This document shows positions 34,011 to 43,423 of a DNA stretch of 64,000 bases, piece after piece. Source of the stretch: Bacteroides sp. GM023 (GTDB lineage Bacteria > Bacteroidota > Bacteroidia > Bacteroidales > Bacteroidaceae); contig NZ_JAAXGE010000022.1 in NCBI RefSeq assembly GCF_014750685.1, forward strand, positions 1-64,000, in the 5' to 3' direction. The number at the start of each line of letters is the position of its first letter. The stretch's first letter is position 1. Position numbers and translations under genes: made by a program. The notes under the pieces were generated by a model. It worked only from the letters and a program-made list of their open reading frames with translations. It did not search any database and was not told the DNA's origin.

Positions 34011-34436
34011 TTATAAGTTTGCTTTTACAGCATCAATCAATTCCTGATATTCTTCATCTGTCAGGTAAACCTTTCCCGGATTCATTTGGAATACACCACC
34101 ATAATCAGGCCCATCCACATATTTAGGTGCAAGATGGAAGTGCAAATGGGACAACTTGTCTGAGTAAGCACCATAATTTATCTTTTCCGGCTGGAAAGCC
34201 TTTTGCATGGCACGAGTAACGCGTGCTACGTCAGCCATAAAAGCATTACGGTCTTCATCACTCAACTCATTCAAATCATTCGCATGATCTTTGTACGCTA
34301 CAAGGCAACGTCCACGATACGTTTGTTCCTTAAACAGGAATACACGTGACACACTCAACTGCGCAATCTCAATCATCAGATTATGCAGCGTCTCATTATT
34401 CTGACAATACAGACATTCTTTCGGATCGCTCTTCAT
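34011..34436 (-). CDS. HIT family protein
   Basis: 141-aa histidine-triad nucleotide hydrolase or transferase. The triad HLHFHLAP is at about residues 99-106 and the N-terminal pair CLYC could bind zinc. The family removes AMP or other groups from phosphoramidates and adenylated compounds; the exact substrate cannot be read from sequence. It is a single gene, convergent with the S4 gene. Confidence 0.9.
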   Translation of the reverse strand: MKSDPKECLYCQNNETLHNLMIEIAQLSVSRVFLFKEQTYRGRCLVAYKDHANDLNELSDEDRNAFMADVARVTRAMQKAFQPEKINYGAYSDKLSHLHFHLAPKYVDGPDYGGVFQMNPGKVYLTDEEYQELIDAVKANL

Positions 34437-34488
34437 GATATTATTATAATTTTAAGTTTTTATCGTCACAAAAATAAGGATTCCATTC

Positions 34489-36762
34489 TTATCCGGCTTG
34501 TACTTTTTCGTTTTTTTGATTGACTAATTGGTACACATCCTCTTTTTCGCCTACTAACCATACCACATCACCCTCTTTGAGCAGTGCATTTACATCGGGA
34601 ACCATCAATGTCCCATCCTCACTTTCTATCCCTGCTATCATACAATGATATTTATCCCGGATACCCGATTCACGTATCGTTTTGCCCAAGAAAACAGAAT
34701 CATCATCAATGATAAACTGTTTCAAGGTCATTTCACTCTTTTCATATACCTCCCAATCTATCTTCGCCCCATTCTGCATCGCTTCATTGAATACGTTCAA
34801 TTGCTCATCCGTCCCTATCACCTGCATCTTATCCATCGGGAACAGGCGAACAGAACCACCCGGAATATTAATCCGTCTCTTCCCCCGAAGAATGGAAGCC
34901 ACATGAACGCCAAACTTCTTTCCTAAATTCAACTCCATCAACGTCTTACCCGCCCAATTAGATTCTCCCGGAATTTCCATATCCGCCAGATGCAGGTCAT
35001 GTGACAATAAACGTCCGGCATATTCCGGTTTTTTCTCTCCCAAATACTCCGCACGCACATCCCTGGAACGAAGATTCTGAAAGAAACGACGTTCAATCGA
35101 AATGGATTGCTTTTTCAAACGACGCGACCATACCATCAACAATACGGCAAGCACTGCAACACCGATAACCAATCCGATAGATGCCTTGAACAAACCGGAA
35201 ATTACAAAGATGACAAAAAGTGCCGCTATCATAATACGGATAACGATTGTCGATACTAAAGGAGCACGATTCGTACGACTGTCATGCCACAAAGTCATAA
35301 ATTCCACCGAATGGTTTTTCTTCACCATTATAGCCCGTAAGAAAGGAGCAATACAAAGAATGATAAACACCGCCCCCAACAGTGACGCCCAAAAATGCGG
35401 CAAATTCTCTTTAAAGAAAGGGACGACGAAACGGAAAGAAAGCGCAATAATCGATATACTGACAATAGAATAAACCACCGTAATACGCACCATTGCCAGT
35501 ATCAGCTTCTTCCACAAATTCTCATGGTTGAGCGCAGTCTGTGACCCGGAAGAGTAACGCATCAGAATCTTCCTCCACGAAACGGGAAGATGAGCGTCAA
35601 CGAAAGAAGAAGCTGGTTCGGCAAAGCGAATCATATAAGGAGTAAGAAAGGTGGTAATAACGGAAACTGCTACCACTATCGGATACAAAAAATCGCTCGT
35701 CACATGCAACGAGACACCCAGAGACGCTATAATAAATGCGAATTCGCCAATCTGCGTCAAACTGAATCCGCACTGCATAGCTGTCTTTAAAGGTTTTCCA
35801 GAGAGTATCACTCCGAAAGTCCCGAAGATAGACTGCCCCAAAATAACAGCGATAGTAATCACAATAATAGGCACAGCATATTCCACAATCATCGCAGGAT
35901 CTACCATCATACCCACCGATACGAAAAAAATAGCTCCAAAAAGGTCTTTCACTGGTTTCACTAGCCTGTCTATGGATTCCGCCTCAATCGTTTCCGCCAG
36001 GATAGAGCCCATGATAAACGCGCCGAATGCAGCAGAGAATCCCGTATTGGCAGCCATCACCACCATACCGAAACATAATGCCAACGACACGATAAGCAGA
36101 GTCTCCTCTCCCATCAACTTACGGCAACGCTTCAGAAATTCCGGAATCAGGTAGATGCCGACTACAAACCACAAAATAAGGAAGAATAATAATTTACCAA
36201 TACTCTCCAACATCTCCGTGCCTTCAAAATTGTGGCTCACCGCCATAGTAGAAAGCATCACCATCAACACAATAGCCAAAATATCCTCCAAAATCAAGAT
36301 ACTCAATACCAATCCGGTAAATTGCTTTTTTCTTAATCCGAGATCATCGAAAGCCTTATAAATAATGGTAGTGGAAGACATCGCAATCATACCACCCAGA
36401 AACAAACTATCCATCCTGTGCCAACCAAAACCCATGCCGACACCTATTCCCAACAAAATCATACAGAAGATAATAGTACACGCAGCAATAATAGCAGAGC
36501 CGCCCACTTTCACAATCTTCTTAAAACTAAATTCCAGTCCGAGGGCAAACAGCAAGAAGATGACACCTATATCCGCCCATGTTTTGATATTCGCAGTATC
36601 CATCACGGAAGGCGTATAAGGCATATGCGGACTTGCCAGGAAGCCGGCAACAACATACCCCAAGACCAGAGGTTGCTTCAACTTCTTAAATAATAAAGTC
36701 ATAATACCCGCACATATCAATATCAGTGCGAGGTCGGCTATAAGTGTAGGTAATTGAGACAT
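34489..36762 (-). CDS. CPA2-type cation:proton antiporter with two RCK_C domains
   Basis: 757-aa inner-membrane transporter. Residues 1 to ~380 form the Na+/H+-exchanger domain (KefB/YbaL type, about 12 spans; LILEDILAIVLMV contains the ion-binding type Asp). Further hydrophobic segments follow to ~550. The cytoplasmic end has two RCK_C/TrkA_C regulatory domains (about 600-670 and 680-750, each with a PxG...LKEGD-like core) but no clear NAD-binding TrkA_N. It probably exchanges K+ or Na+ for H+ under ligand control. It is monocistronic. Confidence 0.9.
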   Translation of the reverse strand: MSQLPTLIADLALILICAGIMTLLFKKLKQPLVLGYVVAGFLASPHMPYTPSVMDTANIKTWADIGVIFLLFALGLEFSFKKIVKVGGSAIIAACTIIFCMILLGIGVGMGFGWHRMDSLFLGGMIAMSSTTIIYKAFDDLGLRKKQFTGLVLSILILEDILAIVLMVMLSTMAVSHNFEGTEMLESIGKLLFFLILWFVVGIYLIPEFLKRCRKLMGEETLLIVSLALCFGMVVMAANTGFSAAFGAFIMGSILAETIEAESIDRLVKPVKDLFGAIFFVSVGMMVDPAMIVEYAVPIIVITIAVILGQSIFGTFGVILSGKPLKTAMQCGFSLTQIGEFAFIIASLGVSLHVTSDFLYPIVVAVSVITTFLTPYMIRFAEPASSFVDAHLPVSWRKILMRYSSGSQTALNHENLWKKLILAMVRITVVYSIVSISIIALSFRFVVPFFKENLPHFWASLLGAVFIILCIAPFLRAIMVKKNHSVEFMTLWHDSRTNRAPLVSTIVIRIMIAALFVIFVISGLFKASIGLVIGVAVLAVLLMVWSRRLKKQSISIERRFFQNLRSRDVRAEYLGEKKPEYAGRLLSHDLHLADMEIPGESNWAGKTLMELNLGKKFGVHVASILRGKRRINIPGGSVRLFPMDKMQVIGTDEQLNVFNEAMQNGAKIDWEVYEKSEMTLKQFIIDDDSVFLGKTIRESGIRDKYHCMIAGIESEDGTLMVPDVNALLKEGDVVWLVGEKEDVYQLVNQKNEKVQAG

Positions 36763-36856
36763 TATTTCATCGTATTTGATGACAAAATTATAATAAATCT
36801 ATGGTATAAACAACAGATTAAGGGATATGTTTCAAGATAGTCGCCATAAAAACAAT

Positions 36857-36891
36857 TAGCCCCGGACAGCGTCGAAACTTATCCGGGGCTA
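36857..36891 (-). terminator. gcvT terminator
   Basis: Perfect 10-bp GC-rich stem TAGCCCCGGA/TCCGGGGCTA around a 15-base loop, then a T-rich tail on the minus strand, 24 bases after the gcvT stop. Confidence 0.85.
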
Positions 36892-36914
36892 AACTATAAA
36901 AATGAGTTTTATTC

Positions 36915-38000
36915 TTATTTTCTAAAAGGTGGCTTTACTACTACTGCTTTCAATTTACGTCCACGCATATCAATGTAGATTTCCGTACCAACCTTGCTAT
37001 ATTCGGGCTTCACATACCCCATACCGATACCAATCTTGCGAGTAGGTGACATAGTACCCGAAGTCACTACACCAATCTTCTCACCTTCCGGATTCACCAA
37101 TTCGTATCCGTGACGAGGAATCCCCCGGTCAATCATTTCAAAACCGACCAACTTACGGGTAACACCTTCCGCTTTCTGCTTTTCCAGCATAGGACGATTG
37201 ATGAAATCCTTGCCGTCCACAAACTTGGTAATCCATCCCAATCCGGCTTCTATCGGAGAAGTCGTATCATCCAGGTCATTTCCATACAGACAGAATCCCA
37301 TCTCCAATCGAAGCGTATCACGAGCTCCCAAACCGATAGGCTTGATACCATACTCTTCACCAGCTTCGAAAACAGCCTTCCAAATAGCTTCGGCAGCATC
37401 CGGATAGAAATACAATTCAAAACCTCCCGCACCTGTATAACCTGTATTGGAGATTATCACATTCTCTTTGCCCGCAAACTTTCCTACCTTAAACGTATAA
37501 TACGGAATAGCAGACAAATCAATATCCGTCAACTTCTGCAAAGCAAGAATCGCTTTCGGACCTTGTACAGCAAGCTGTCCGATATTATCCGAAGAATTTT
37601 CCAGTTCCGCACCCTCCGTATTATGGGAAACGCACCAATTCCAGTCTTTCTCCATATTGGCAGCGTTAACTACCAACATATACTTTTCCGGTTCAAAATG
37701 ATAAACCAACAAGTCATCTACGATACCACCTTCTTCATTAGGAAAACAAGTATATTGTATCTTGCCCGGAGTCAGTGCCGCCACATTATTGGAAGTCACT
37801 TTTTGAAGAAAAGCCAACGCATTCGGCCCTTTCACCCAAAATTCTCCCATATGGGACACATCGAACACACCGACATTCTGACAAACAGTGAGATGTTCGT
37901 CAATGATACCGGAGTATTCAATAGGCATATTATAACCTGCAAATTCATGCATCTTAGCACCGAGTGCTATATGTTTCTCTGTAAACGGAGTGGTTTTCAT
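36915..38000 (-). CDS. gcvT: Aminomethyltransferase (glycine cleavage T protein)
   Basis: 361-aa T protein of the glycine cleavage system. It transfers the methylene carbon from H-protein-bound aminomethyl to tetrahydrofolate, releasing ammonia. Folate-binding-protein signatures are seen: GVFDVSHMGE, QGPKA, NTGYTGAGGFELYF, GLGARDTLRLEMG. The partner genes gcvH/gcvP are not in this window. It probably shares a transcript with pepT (77-base gap). Confidence 0.96.
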   Translation of the reverse strand: MKTTPFTEKHIALGAKMHEFAGYNMPIEYSGIIDEHLTVCQNVGVFDVSHMGEFWVKGPNALAFLQKVTSNNVAALTPGKIQYTCFPNEEGGIVDDLLVYHFEPEKYMLVVNAANMEKDWNWCVSHNTEGAELENSSDNIGQLAVQGPKAILALQKLTDIDLSAIPYYTFKVGKFAGKENVIISNTGYTGAGGFELYFYPDAAEAIWKAVFEAGEEYGIKPIGLGARDTLRLEMGFCLYGNDLDDTTSPIEAGLGWITKFVDGKDFINRPMLEKQKAEGVTRKLVGFEMIDRGIPRHGYELVNPEGEKIGVVTSGTMSPTRKIGIGMGYVKPEYSKVGTEIYIDMRGRKLKAVVVKPPFRK

Positions 38001-38076
38001 TATTTTAAAGTATTAAGTTTCAAGTATTAAGAATCAAGTATTATGTGCTATCAGAAAGTAGTCCAAGCAAGGCTTT

Positions 38077-39300
38077 TTACTTGGAAGCGACCAGTTCGGC
38101 AATCTTCACGATGACTTTCATCGCCTTTTCCATGTTCTGAACAGGAACAAACTCGTAGCGTCCGTGGAAATTCAGTCCACCGGCAAAAATGTTCGGACAA
38201 GGCAACCCTTTGAAAGAAAGTTGCGCGCCATCCGTACCACCACGAATCGGTTTCACATTCGGCTTCACGCCAACGGCTTCCATTGCGGCAAAAGCAGTGT
38301 CGATGATATGCATTACCGGCTCTATCTTCTCACGCATATTATAATATTGGTCGCGCAACTCAAGAGTTACCGTACCTGCGCCATATTCTTCGTTCATTTG
38401 AGCTACCAGGCGTTGCATCTCCTTCTTGCGGTCTTCAAATTTAGCACGGTCATGGTCGCGGATGATATAAGAAACAGTACTTTGTTCCACTTCACCCTGA
38501 ATACCTATCAGATGATAGAAACCTTCATATCCCGTAGTATGTTCCGGTCTTTCCTGTGCAGGAAGCAAGGTTATAAACTGGTTGGCAAGGAAGATAGAAT
38601 TAATCATCTTATTCTTGGCATAGCCCGGATGCACATTGCGTCCTTTAAAGATAACCTTTGCGGCAGCAGCATTGAAGTTCTCAAACTCCAGCTCTCCGAC
38701 TTCACCGCCATCCATTGTATATCCCCACTCACAACCGAATTTATCTACATCGAATTTATGAGCACCCTCACCGATTTCTTCATCGGGATTGAATCCGATA
38801 CGAATCTTTCCATGCTTGATTTCGGGGTGTTCTTTCAGATAAACCATTGCCGAAACGATTTCCGCAATACCCGCCTTATCGTCAGCACCGAGCAAAGTCT
38901 TTCCATTGGTCACAATCAGGTCTTCGCCCTTATGATCCAGCAATTCAGGAAATTGCGCAGGAGAAAGGATTACATTCTCTTCCGCACAAAGCACAATATC
39001 CGAACCATCGTACTTTTCAACAATGCGCGGAGTCACATCCTTGCCGCTCATATCAGGACTTGTATCCATATGGGCAATGAATCCGATAGTCGGCACTTCT
39101 TTATCTATATTGGCAGGAAGCGTAGCAAAAAGATAGCCATGTCCGTCCAAAGTAATATCTTCCAATCCCAAAGATTCCAGTTCCGCTTTCAGGTATTCTG
39201 CGAATATCATCTGTTTCGGAGTACTGGGAGTAAGCCCTGTCGATTCATCAGATTGCGTATCGAAGCTCACGTACTTTAAAAATCTGTCTACTAAAGTCAT
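38077..39300 (-). CDS. pepT: Peptidase T (tripeptide aminopeptidase)
   Basis: 407-aa M20B zinc metallopeptidase that removes N-terminal residues from tripeptides in the cytoplasm. Di-zinc site motifs are clear: HMDTSPD, LGADDKAGIAE, NPDEEIGEGAHKFD, and the C-terminal RGGTDGAQLSFKGLPCPN...FHG. Length is normal. It is located upstream of gcvT on the same strand. Confidence 0.96.
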   Translation of the reverse strand: MTLVDRFLKYVSFDTQSDESTGLTPSTPKQMIFAEYLKAELESLGLEDITLDGHGYLFATLPANIDKEVPTIGFIAHMDTSPDMSGKDVTPRIVEKYDGSDIVLCAEENVILSPAQFPELLDHKGEDLIVTNGKTLLGADDKAGIAEIVSAMVYLKEHPEIKHGKIRIGFNPDEEIGEGAHKFDVDKFGCEWGYTMDGGEVGELEFENFNAAAAKVIFKGRNVHPGYAKNKMINSIFLANQFITLLPAQERPEHTTGYEGFYHLIGIQGEVEQSTVSYIIRDHDRAKFEDRKKEMQRLVAQMNEEYGAGTVTLELRDQYYNMREKIEPVMHIIDTAFAAMEAVGVKPNVKPIRGGTDGAQLSFKGLPCPNIFAGGLNFHGRYEFVPVQNMEKAMKVIVKIAELVASK

Positions 39301-39360
39301 TTTATTTACGATTTAACGATTTACTACTTACTATTTGATAGTTTACAATGCCGTAAAGGT

Positions 39361-39405
39361 AAAAAAAGAGCCGTGAATTACAAAGCAATTCACGGCTCTT
39401 TTTTA
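39361..39405 (-). terminator. Terminator of PurF-like gene
   Basis: A perfect ~19-bp stem (AAAAAAAGAGCCGTGAATT arm) with T-runs on both sides, therefore efficient in either direction. Confidence 0.9.
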
Positions 39406-39419
39406 TTGTATAATCTTTT

Positions 39420-40829
39420 TTAAAAGTGGCTACTGCCATCAAAGCAGTGTGTACACACTTTACATTTAGGCAATCCGATAGCTTCAATCAGTGTTTCCAG
39501 CGTATTGAACTTCAAGGAAGACAGGCCGAAACGTTCAGCAATGATGCCGACCATCTTTTCATACTCGGGAGAACCGGTAGTAGCATATTTTTCCAAATTC
39601 TTATTTTCGTCACCCTCCAGTTCCTGAATAATACGGCGGGTTATCAATTCCAGCGCATTCTTAGAAGCAGAGAATCCCACAAACGGGCAAGCATAAATCA
39701 GCGGCGGACAGGCGATACGCATATGCACCTCTTTTGCTCCATAATCATATAGAATCTTCACATTGTCACGTAGCTGCGTACCGCGGACTATTGAATCGTC
39801 ACAGAACAGCAGACGTTTTCCCTGAAGCATTGCACGGTTCGGAATCAACTTCATCTTGGCAACCAACGAACGCATTTCCTGATTGCTGGGGGTAAAGCTG
39901 CGAGGCCATGTCGGCGTATATTTTGAGATGGCGCGATGATAGGGAACTCCCTTTCCTTCTGCATATCCCAAAGCCATACCTACTCCCGAATCAGGGATAC
40001 CACAGGCACAATCCACTTCCGATTCATCCGTCTGCCCCATCTTCAATCCGCTTGTGAAACGGACTTCTTCCACATTCTTGCCTTCATAGCAGGAAGTCGG
40101 GAAACCGTAATACACCCACAGGAAAGAACAAATCTGCATATCCTCATTCGGTTTGCGAAGCTGCTCAATGTGGTCGTCATACAGACGTACAATTTCACCC
40201 GGTCCCAAATATTTCTCAATCTCATAATCCAGATTCGGGAAACTGGATGATTCGCTTGTCGCAGCATAAGCACCGTCTTTCTTGCCGATTACAACAGGAG
40301 TACGTCCCCATTGGTCGCGGGCGGCGATGATACTTCCATCTTCCGTCAGGATAAGCATGGAACAAGAACCTTTGATATGCTTGAACACATTTTCGACACC
40401 TTCGACAAAGTTTCTACCTTGTATAATAAGCAGTGCGATAAGTTCCGTTTGATTAGTATTGCTCGAACTAAGTTCGGCGAAGTGCATATTTTGGCTGAGA
40501 AGTTCGTCTTCCAGTTGTTGGATATTGGCTATTTTTGCGACGGTAACAATGGCGAAGCGGCCGAGGTGAGAGTTGATAATGATAGGTTGTGCGTCTGTGT
40601 CACTGATAATGCCGATTCCGGCGTTTCCTTTAAACTTGTCCAGTTCTCCTTCGAACTTGGTTCGGAAATAGGTACTTTCCAAATTATGAATGGAACGGAT
40701 AAACCCTTTTTCCTTACTATATGTCGCGAGTCCTCCCCGCTTTGTACCCAGATGTGAGTTATAATCTGTGCCGTAGAATAAATCAGTCACGCAACTAGTT
40801 TTCGAGACTGTTCCGAAAAAACCTCCCAT
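39420..40829 (-). CDS. PurF-like amidophosphoribosyltransferase paralogue lacking the catalytic Cys
   Basis: 469-aa protein with an N-terminal class-II glutamine-amidotransferase-like domain and a C-terminal phosphoribosyltransferase domain with the PRPP loop LLFCDDSIVRGTQL. True PurF begins (M)CG so that Cys becomes the N-terminal nucleophile. Here the start reads MGGFFGTVS and no in-frame Cys follows at that place, so glutamine hydrolysis should be lost. Cysteines in CPPLIYACPF and CKVCTHC are kept, as in Fe-S-type PurF. The start at 40829 is set by similarity; 28 upstream residues are not protein-like. It may use free ammonia or another acceptor. Confidence 0.85.
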   Translation of the reverse strand: MGGFFGTVSKTSCVTDLFYGTDYNSHLGTKRGGLATYSKEKGFIRSIHNLESTYFRTKFEGELDKFKGNAGIGIISDTDAQPIIINSHLGRFAIVTVAKIANIQQLEDELLSQNMHFAELSSSNTNQTELIALLIIQGRNFVEGVENVFKHIKGSCSMLILTEDGSIIAARDQWGRTPVVIGKKDGAYAATSESSSFPNLDYEIEKYLGPGEIVRLYDDHIEQLRKPNEDMQICSFLWVYYGFPTSCYEGKNVEEVRFTSGLKMGQTDESEVDCACGIPDSGVGMALGYAEGKGVPYHRAISKYTPTWPRSFTPSNQEMRSLVAKMKLIPNRAMLQGKRLLFCDDSIVRGTQLRDNVKILYDYGAKEVHMRIACPPLIYACPFVGFSASKNALELITRRIIQELEGDENKNLEKYATTGSPEYEKMVGIIAERFGLSSLKFNTLETLIEAIGLPKCKVCTHCFDGSSHF

Positions 40830-40893
40830 GTCGTTCTCTTTATTGATGATGTTTAAAAAAAGATGCGCAAAAATACAAAAAAGAATCCGGCTG

Positions 40894-40936
40894 AAAAAAA
40901 AAGAGCCCCGCAAAGTTTAATATTTCTTTGCAGGGC
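40894..40936 (-). terminator. Terminator of GH97 gene
   Basis: Stem GCCCCGCAAAG (one mismatch in its complement) followed on the minus strand by nine T. It separates GH97 from the PurF-like gene. Confidence 0.85.
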
Positions 40937-40992
40937 AACAACTAATATTTATTAAAGGCGGGGAATCCGAAAACAATTTCTCTACCTGAATC

Positions 40993-43152
40993 TTATTTCC
41001 ATTTCTTAATAATCTTCCTGTCCGCCGGGGTTGCTTCAATCAGACTCAACGCAAATCCTCCGCTCCGGGCAAGTTTCGCTGAAATACGGGTTTTATTGGT
41101 AACAATGCCTTTCTTTATTTGATAAGAAGTAGGATTCTTTTCAAAATCTGCGTCTTTGCCATCTTCATACAGCGTAGCTACATATTGTTTTCCCGGTTCA
41201 AGGAAATCGAGTGCGAACGTAGAAGTGCGGGGATTTTCGTCGGTGATGCCGCCCACAAACCAGTTATCAGTACCTTTCGCCTTACGGGCTACGGTGATAT
41301 AATCTCCCGGTTCTGCTTCCAGGTATTTACTGTCGTCCCAATCGAGCGCTACGTCTTTAATAAATTGGAAAGCATCCAGGTGACGCTCATAATTCTCAGG
41401 AAAATCGGCTGCCATCTGCAACGGGCTATACATCGTAACATAAAGAGCCAGTTGTTTTGCCAGCGTAGTACGCACAAAACTATGGTCGCCTTGCAGGAAA
41501 GAGAGTTTTGTATCAAAGATACCCGGAGTATAATCCATCGGGCCGCCAATCAGACGGGTGAAAGGGAGCAGTGTCGTATGGAACGGCTTATTGCCTGCAA
41601 AGGCTTCATATTCCGTACCGCGTGCCGATTCATTGCCAATCAGATTGGGATAAGTGCGGCATAATCCGGTCGGGCGAACCGCTTCGTGCGCATTTACACA
41701 AATCTTGTAATCTGCCGCTCTCTTCACTGCATACAGATAATGATCGTTCATCCATTGTCCGTAGTGATGTTCTCCGCGAGGAATGATATTACCTACATAA
41801 CCACTTTTGACAGCATCATATCCGTTATCTACCATAAATTGATAAGCAGTATCCAAATGACGTTCATAGTTGCGCGCGGAAGCAGAGGTTTCGTGGTGCA
41901 TCATCAGCTTCACTCCTTTTGCCTTCGCATAGGCATTGAGCATTTTCAAATCGAAGTCGGGATAGGGAGTCACAAAGTCAAAAACATAATCTTTCGAATG
42001 ACCGAACCAATCCTCCCAGCCCTCATTCCAGCCTTCCACTAATACCTGGTCGAATCCATGCAGGGACGCAAAGTCAATATAACGTTTCACATTGTCATTA
42101 TTCGCAGCATGCCGTCCATTCGGCTTTGTTTTTGAATAATCCGTTTCACCGAGTTTCACAGAATAAACATCGTCTGTATATGCCCATGAGCTTTTTCCGC
42201 TAATCATTTCCCACCACACACCAATATACTTCACCGGCTTAATCCAGGAAACATCTTCGTAAGCACAAGGCTCGTTCAGATTCAACGTCAATTTGGAAGC
42301 CAGAATATCGCGGGCATCATCACTAACGATCACTGTGCGCCAGGGCGACCGGCAAGGAGCTTGCATATATCCTTTATCTCCCTGCGAATCCGGCGTCAGC
42401 CATGATTCAAAAATCAAATTCTTATCATCGAGATTCAAATGCATACAAGAGTAGTCTACCAAAGCAGCTTCGTGCAAGTTGATGTACAGACCATCGGCTG
42501 TTTTCATTTGCAGAGAAGTCTGTACGCCTGTTGGCGAGAAAGAGGTTTGAGAAGCATTTCCGGTAATCGCTCCCTGCAATAACCCACGGATTTCCGAAAG
42601 CTTGGATTCGGTATAGTCATATTCCTGCGTATCATAGTCACCGGGAATCCAAAAGGCTGTATGATCCCCTGCCATGGCAAACTGCGAATGTTCTTCCTTA
42701 ATAACAAAGTAATTCAGATTCTTTTGTAGCGGGAATTCATAGCGAAAGCCCAAACCATCATTATAAAGACGAAAGCAGAGAATAATACTGCGATCCTGCG
42801 CCTTTTGATTCAAGGTAACAGCCATTTCATTATAATGATTGCGGATTGATTTCACCTCTCCCCACACCGGTTCCCAAGTTTCATCAAAAGTAGAAGTTTT
42901 GGCATCGGTCAAAGTAAATCCATTCATTAACCCCGGATCATTCTTCAGTTCCAATCCCAGTTTGGAAGGTTTAATCACATCCTTTCCTTTATAAGAAAGT
43001 TCATACACGGGCTCTCCTTGTGCGTTGACGGAGAAATTAAGCTTCAATTGCCCATCGGGAGAAGTGATACTTTCAGCTTTTGCTGATGTGCCGACTAAAA
43101 AAGTAAGCAGCAGGCAAAGCCACATTGCGGTTCTTGTTTTCATGTTCTTCAT
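40993..43152 (-). CDS. Glycoside hydrolase family 97 (alpha-glucosidase-type)
   Basis: 719-aa secreted enzyme with an N-terminal signal peptide (about 1-27, ...TSAKAES). The GH97 layout is present: N-terminal beta-sandwich (30-285), TIM barrel with VEGWNEGWEDWFG and the acidic motifs VNAHEAVRPTG (Glu490) and GNESARGTEYEAF (Glu508 and following), and a C-terminal beta domain. These Glu-bearing motifs resemble inverting, SusB-type enzymes more than the retaining Asp type. It is probably periplasmic and cleaves alpha-linked glucosides or galactosides. No SusC/SusD genes are nearby, so it is not in a visible polysaccharide-utilisation locus. Confidence 0.92.
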   Translation of the reverse strand: MKNMKTRTAMWLCLLLTFLVGTSAKAESITSPDGQLKLNFSVNAQGEPVYELSYKGKDVIKPSKLGLELKNDPGLMNGFTLTDAKTSTFDETWEPVWGEVKSIRNHYNEMAVTLNQKAQDRSIILCFRLYNDGLGFRYEFPLQKNLNYFVIKEEHSQFAMAGDHTAFWIPGDYDTQEYDYTESKLSEIRGLLQGAITGNASQTSFSPTGVQTSLQMKTADGLYINLHEAALVDYSCMHLNLDDKNLIFESWLTPDSQGDKGYMQAPCRSPWRTVIVSDDARDILASKLTLNLNEPCAYEDVSWIKPVKYIGVWWEMISGKSSWAYTDDVYSVKLGETDYSKTKPNGRHAANNDNVKRYIDFASLHGFDQVLVEGWNEGWEDWFGHSKDYVFDFVTPYPDFDLKMLNAYAKAKGVKLMMHHETSASARNYERHLDTAYQFMVDNGYDAVKSGYVGNIIPRGEHHYGQWMNDHYLYAVKRAADYKICVNAHEAVRPTGLCRTYPNLIGNESARGTEYEAFAGNKPFHTTLLPFTRLIGGPMDYTPGIFDTKLSFLQGDHSFVRTTLAKQLALYVTMYSPLQMAADFPENYERHLDAFQFIKDVALDWDDSKYLEAEPGDYITVARKAKGTDNWFVGGITDENPRTSTFALDFLEPGKQYVATLYEDGKDADFEKNPTSYQIKKGIVTNKTRISAKLARSGGFALSLIEATPADRKIIKKWK

Positions 43153-43183
43153 GATATAAATACGTTAGTTAATAATCGTATGG

Positions 43184-43191
43184 CAAAGATA
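43184..43191 (-). promoter_or_regulatory. -7 box (TATCTTTG) for GH97
   Basis: TAnnTTTG match on the minus strand 32 bases upstream of the GH97 start, inside the divergent 43153-43423 region. Confidence 0.6.
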
Positions 43192-43365
43192 GACAGGAAA
43201 CATGGCGGCTGTTTTTCTTTATAATCAGAATATAGAGAAGAAGAGTATCTCACATTACATAAAACATTAATTATAAGCAAAATACAAAACAGACTAAGAA
43301 GAAAAAATATAGTGGCTTTGCCGAATAAAATAGAATGATAACATTCATATATCGCAGTTTCTTTC

Positions 43366-43373
43366 TATATTTG
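43366..43373 (+). promoter_or_regulatory. -7 box (TATATTTG) for the 43424-45441 genes
   Basis: TAnnTTTG match 51 bases before the ATG at 43424; divergent to the GH97 promoter. Confidence 0.6.
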
Positions 43374-43423
43374 CAAGCAATTATTTATTTCTCTAAAGGT
43401 TATACAATCTATTTATTAAAGTT

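Noticed and set aside
37110..38030. Plus-strand ORF (306 codons) opposite gcvT
   Set aside because: Shadow of gcvT, which has all family signatures on the other strand.
38164..39279. Long plus-strand ORF (371 codons) opposite pepT
   Set aside because: Antisense frame of a gene with all pepT motifs; unlike any protein and without promoter or ribosome-binding site.
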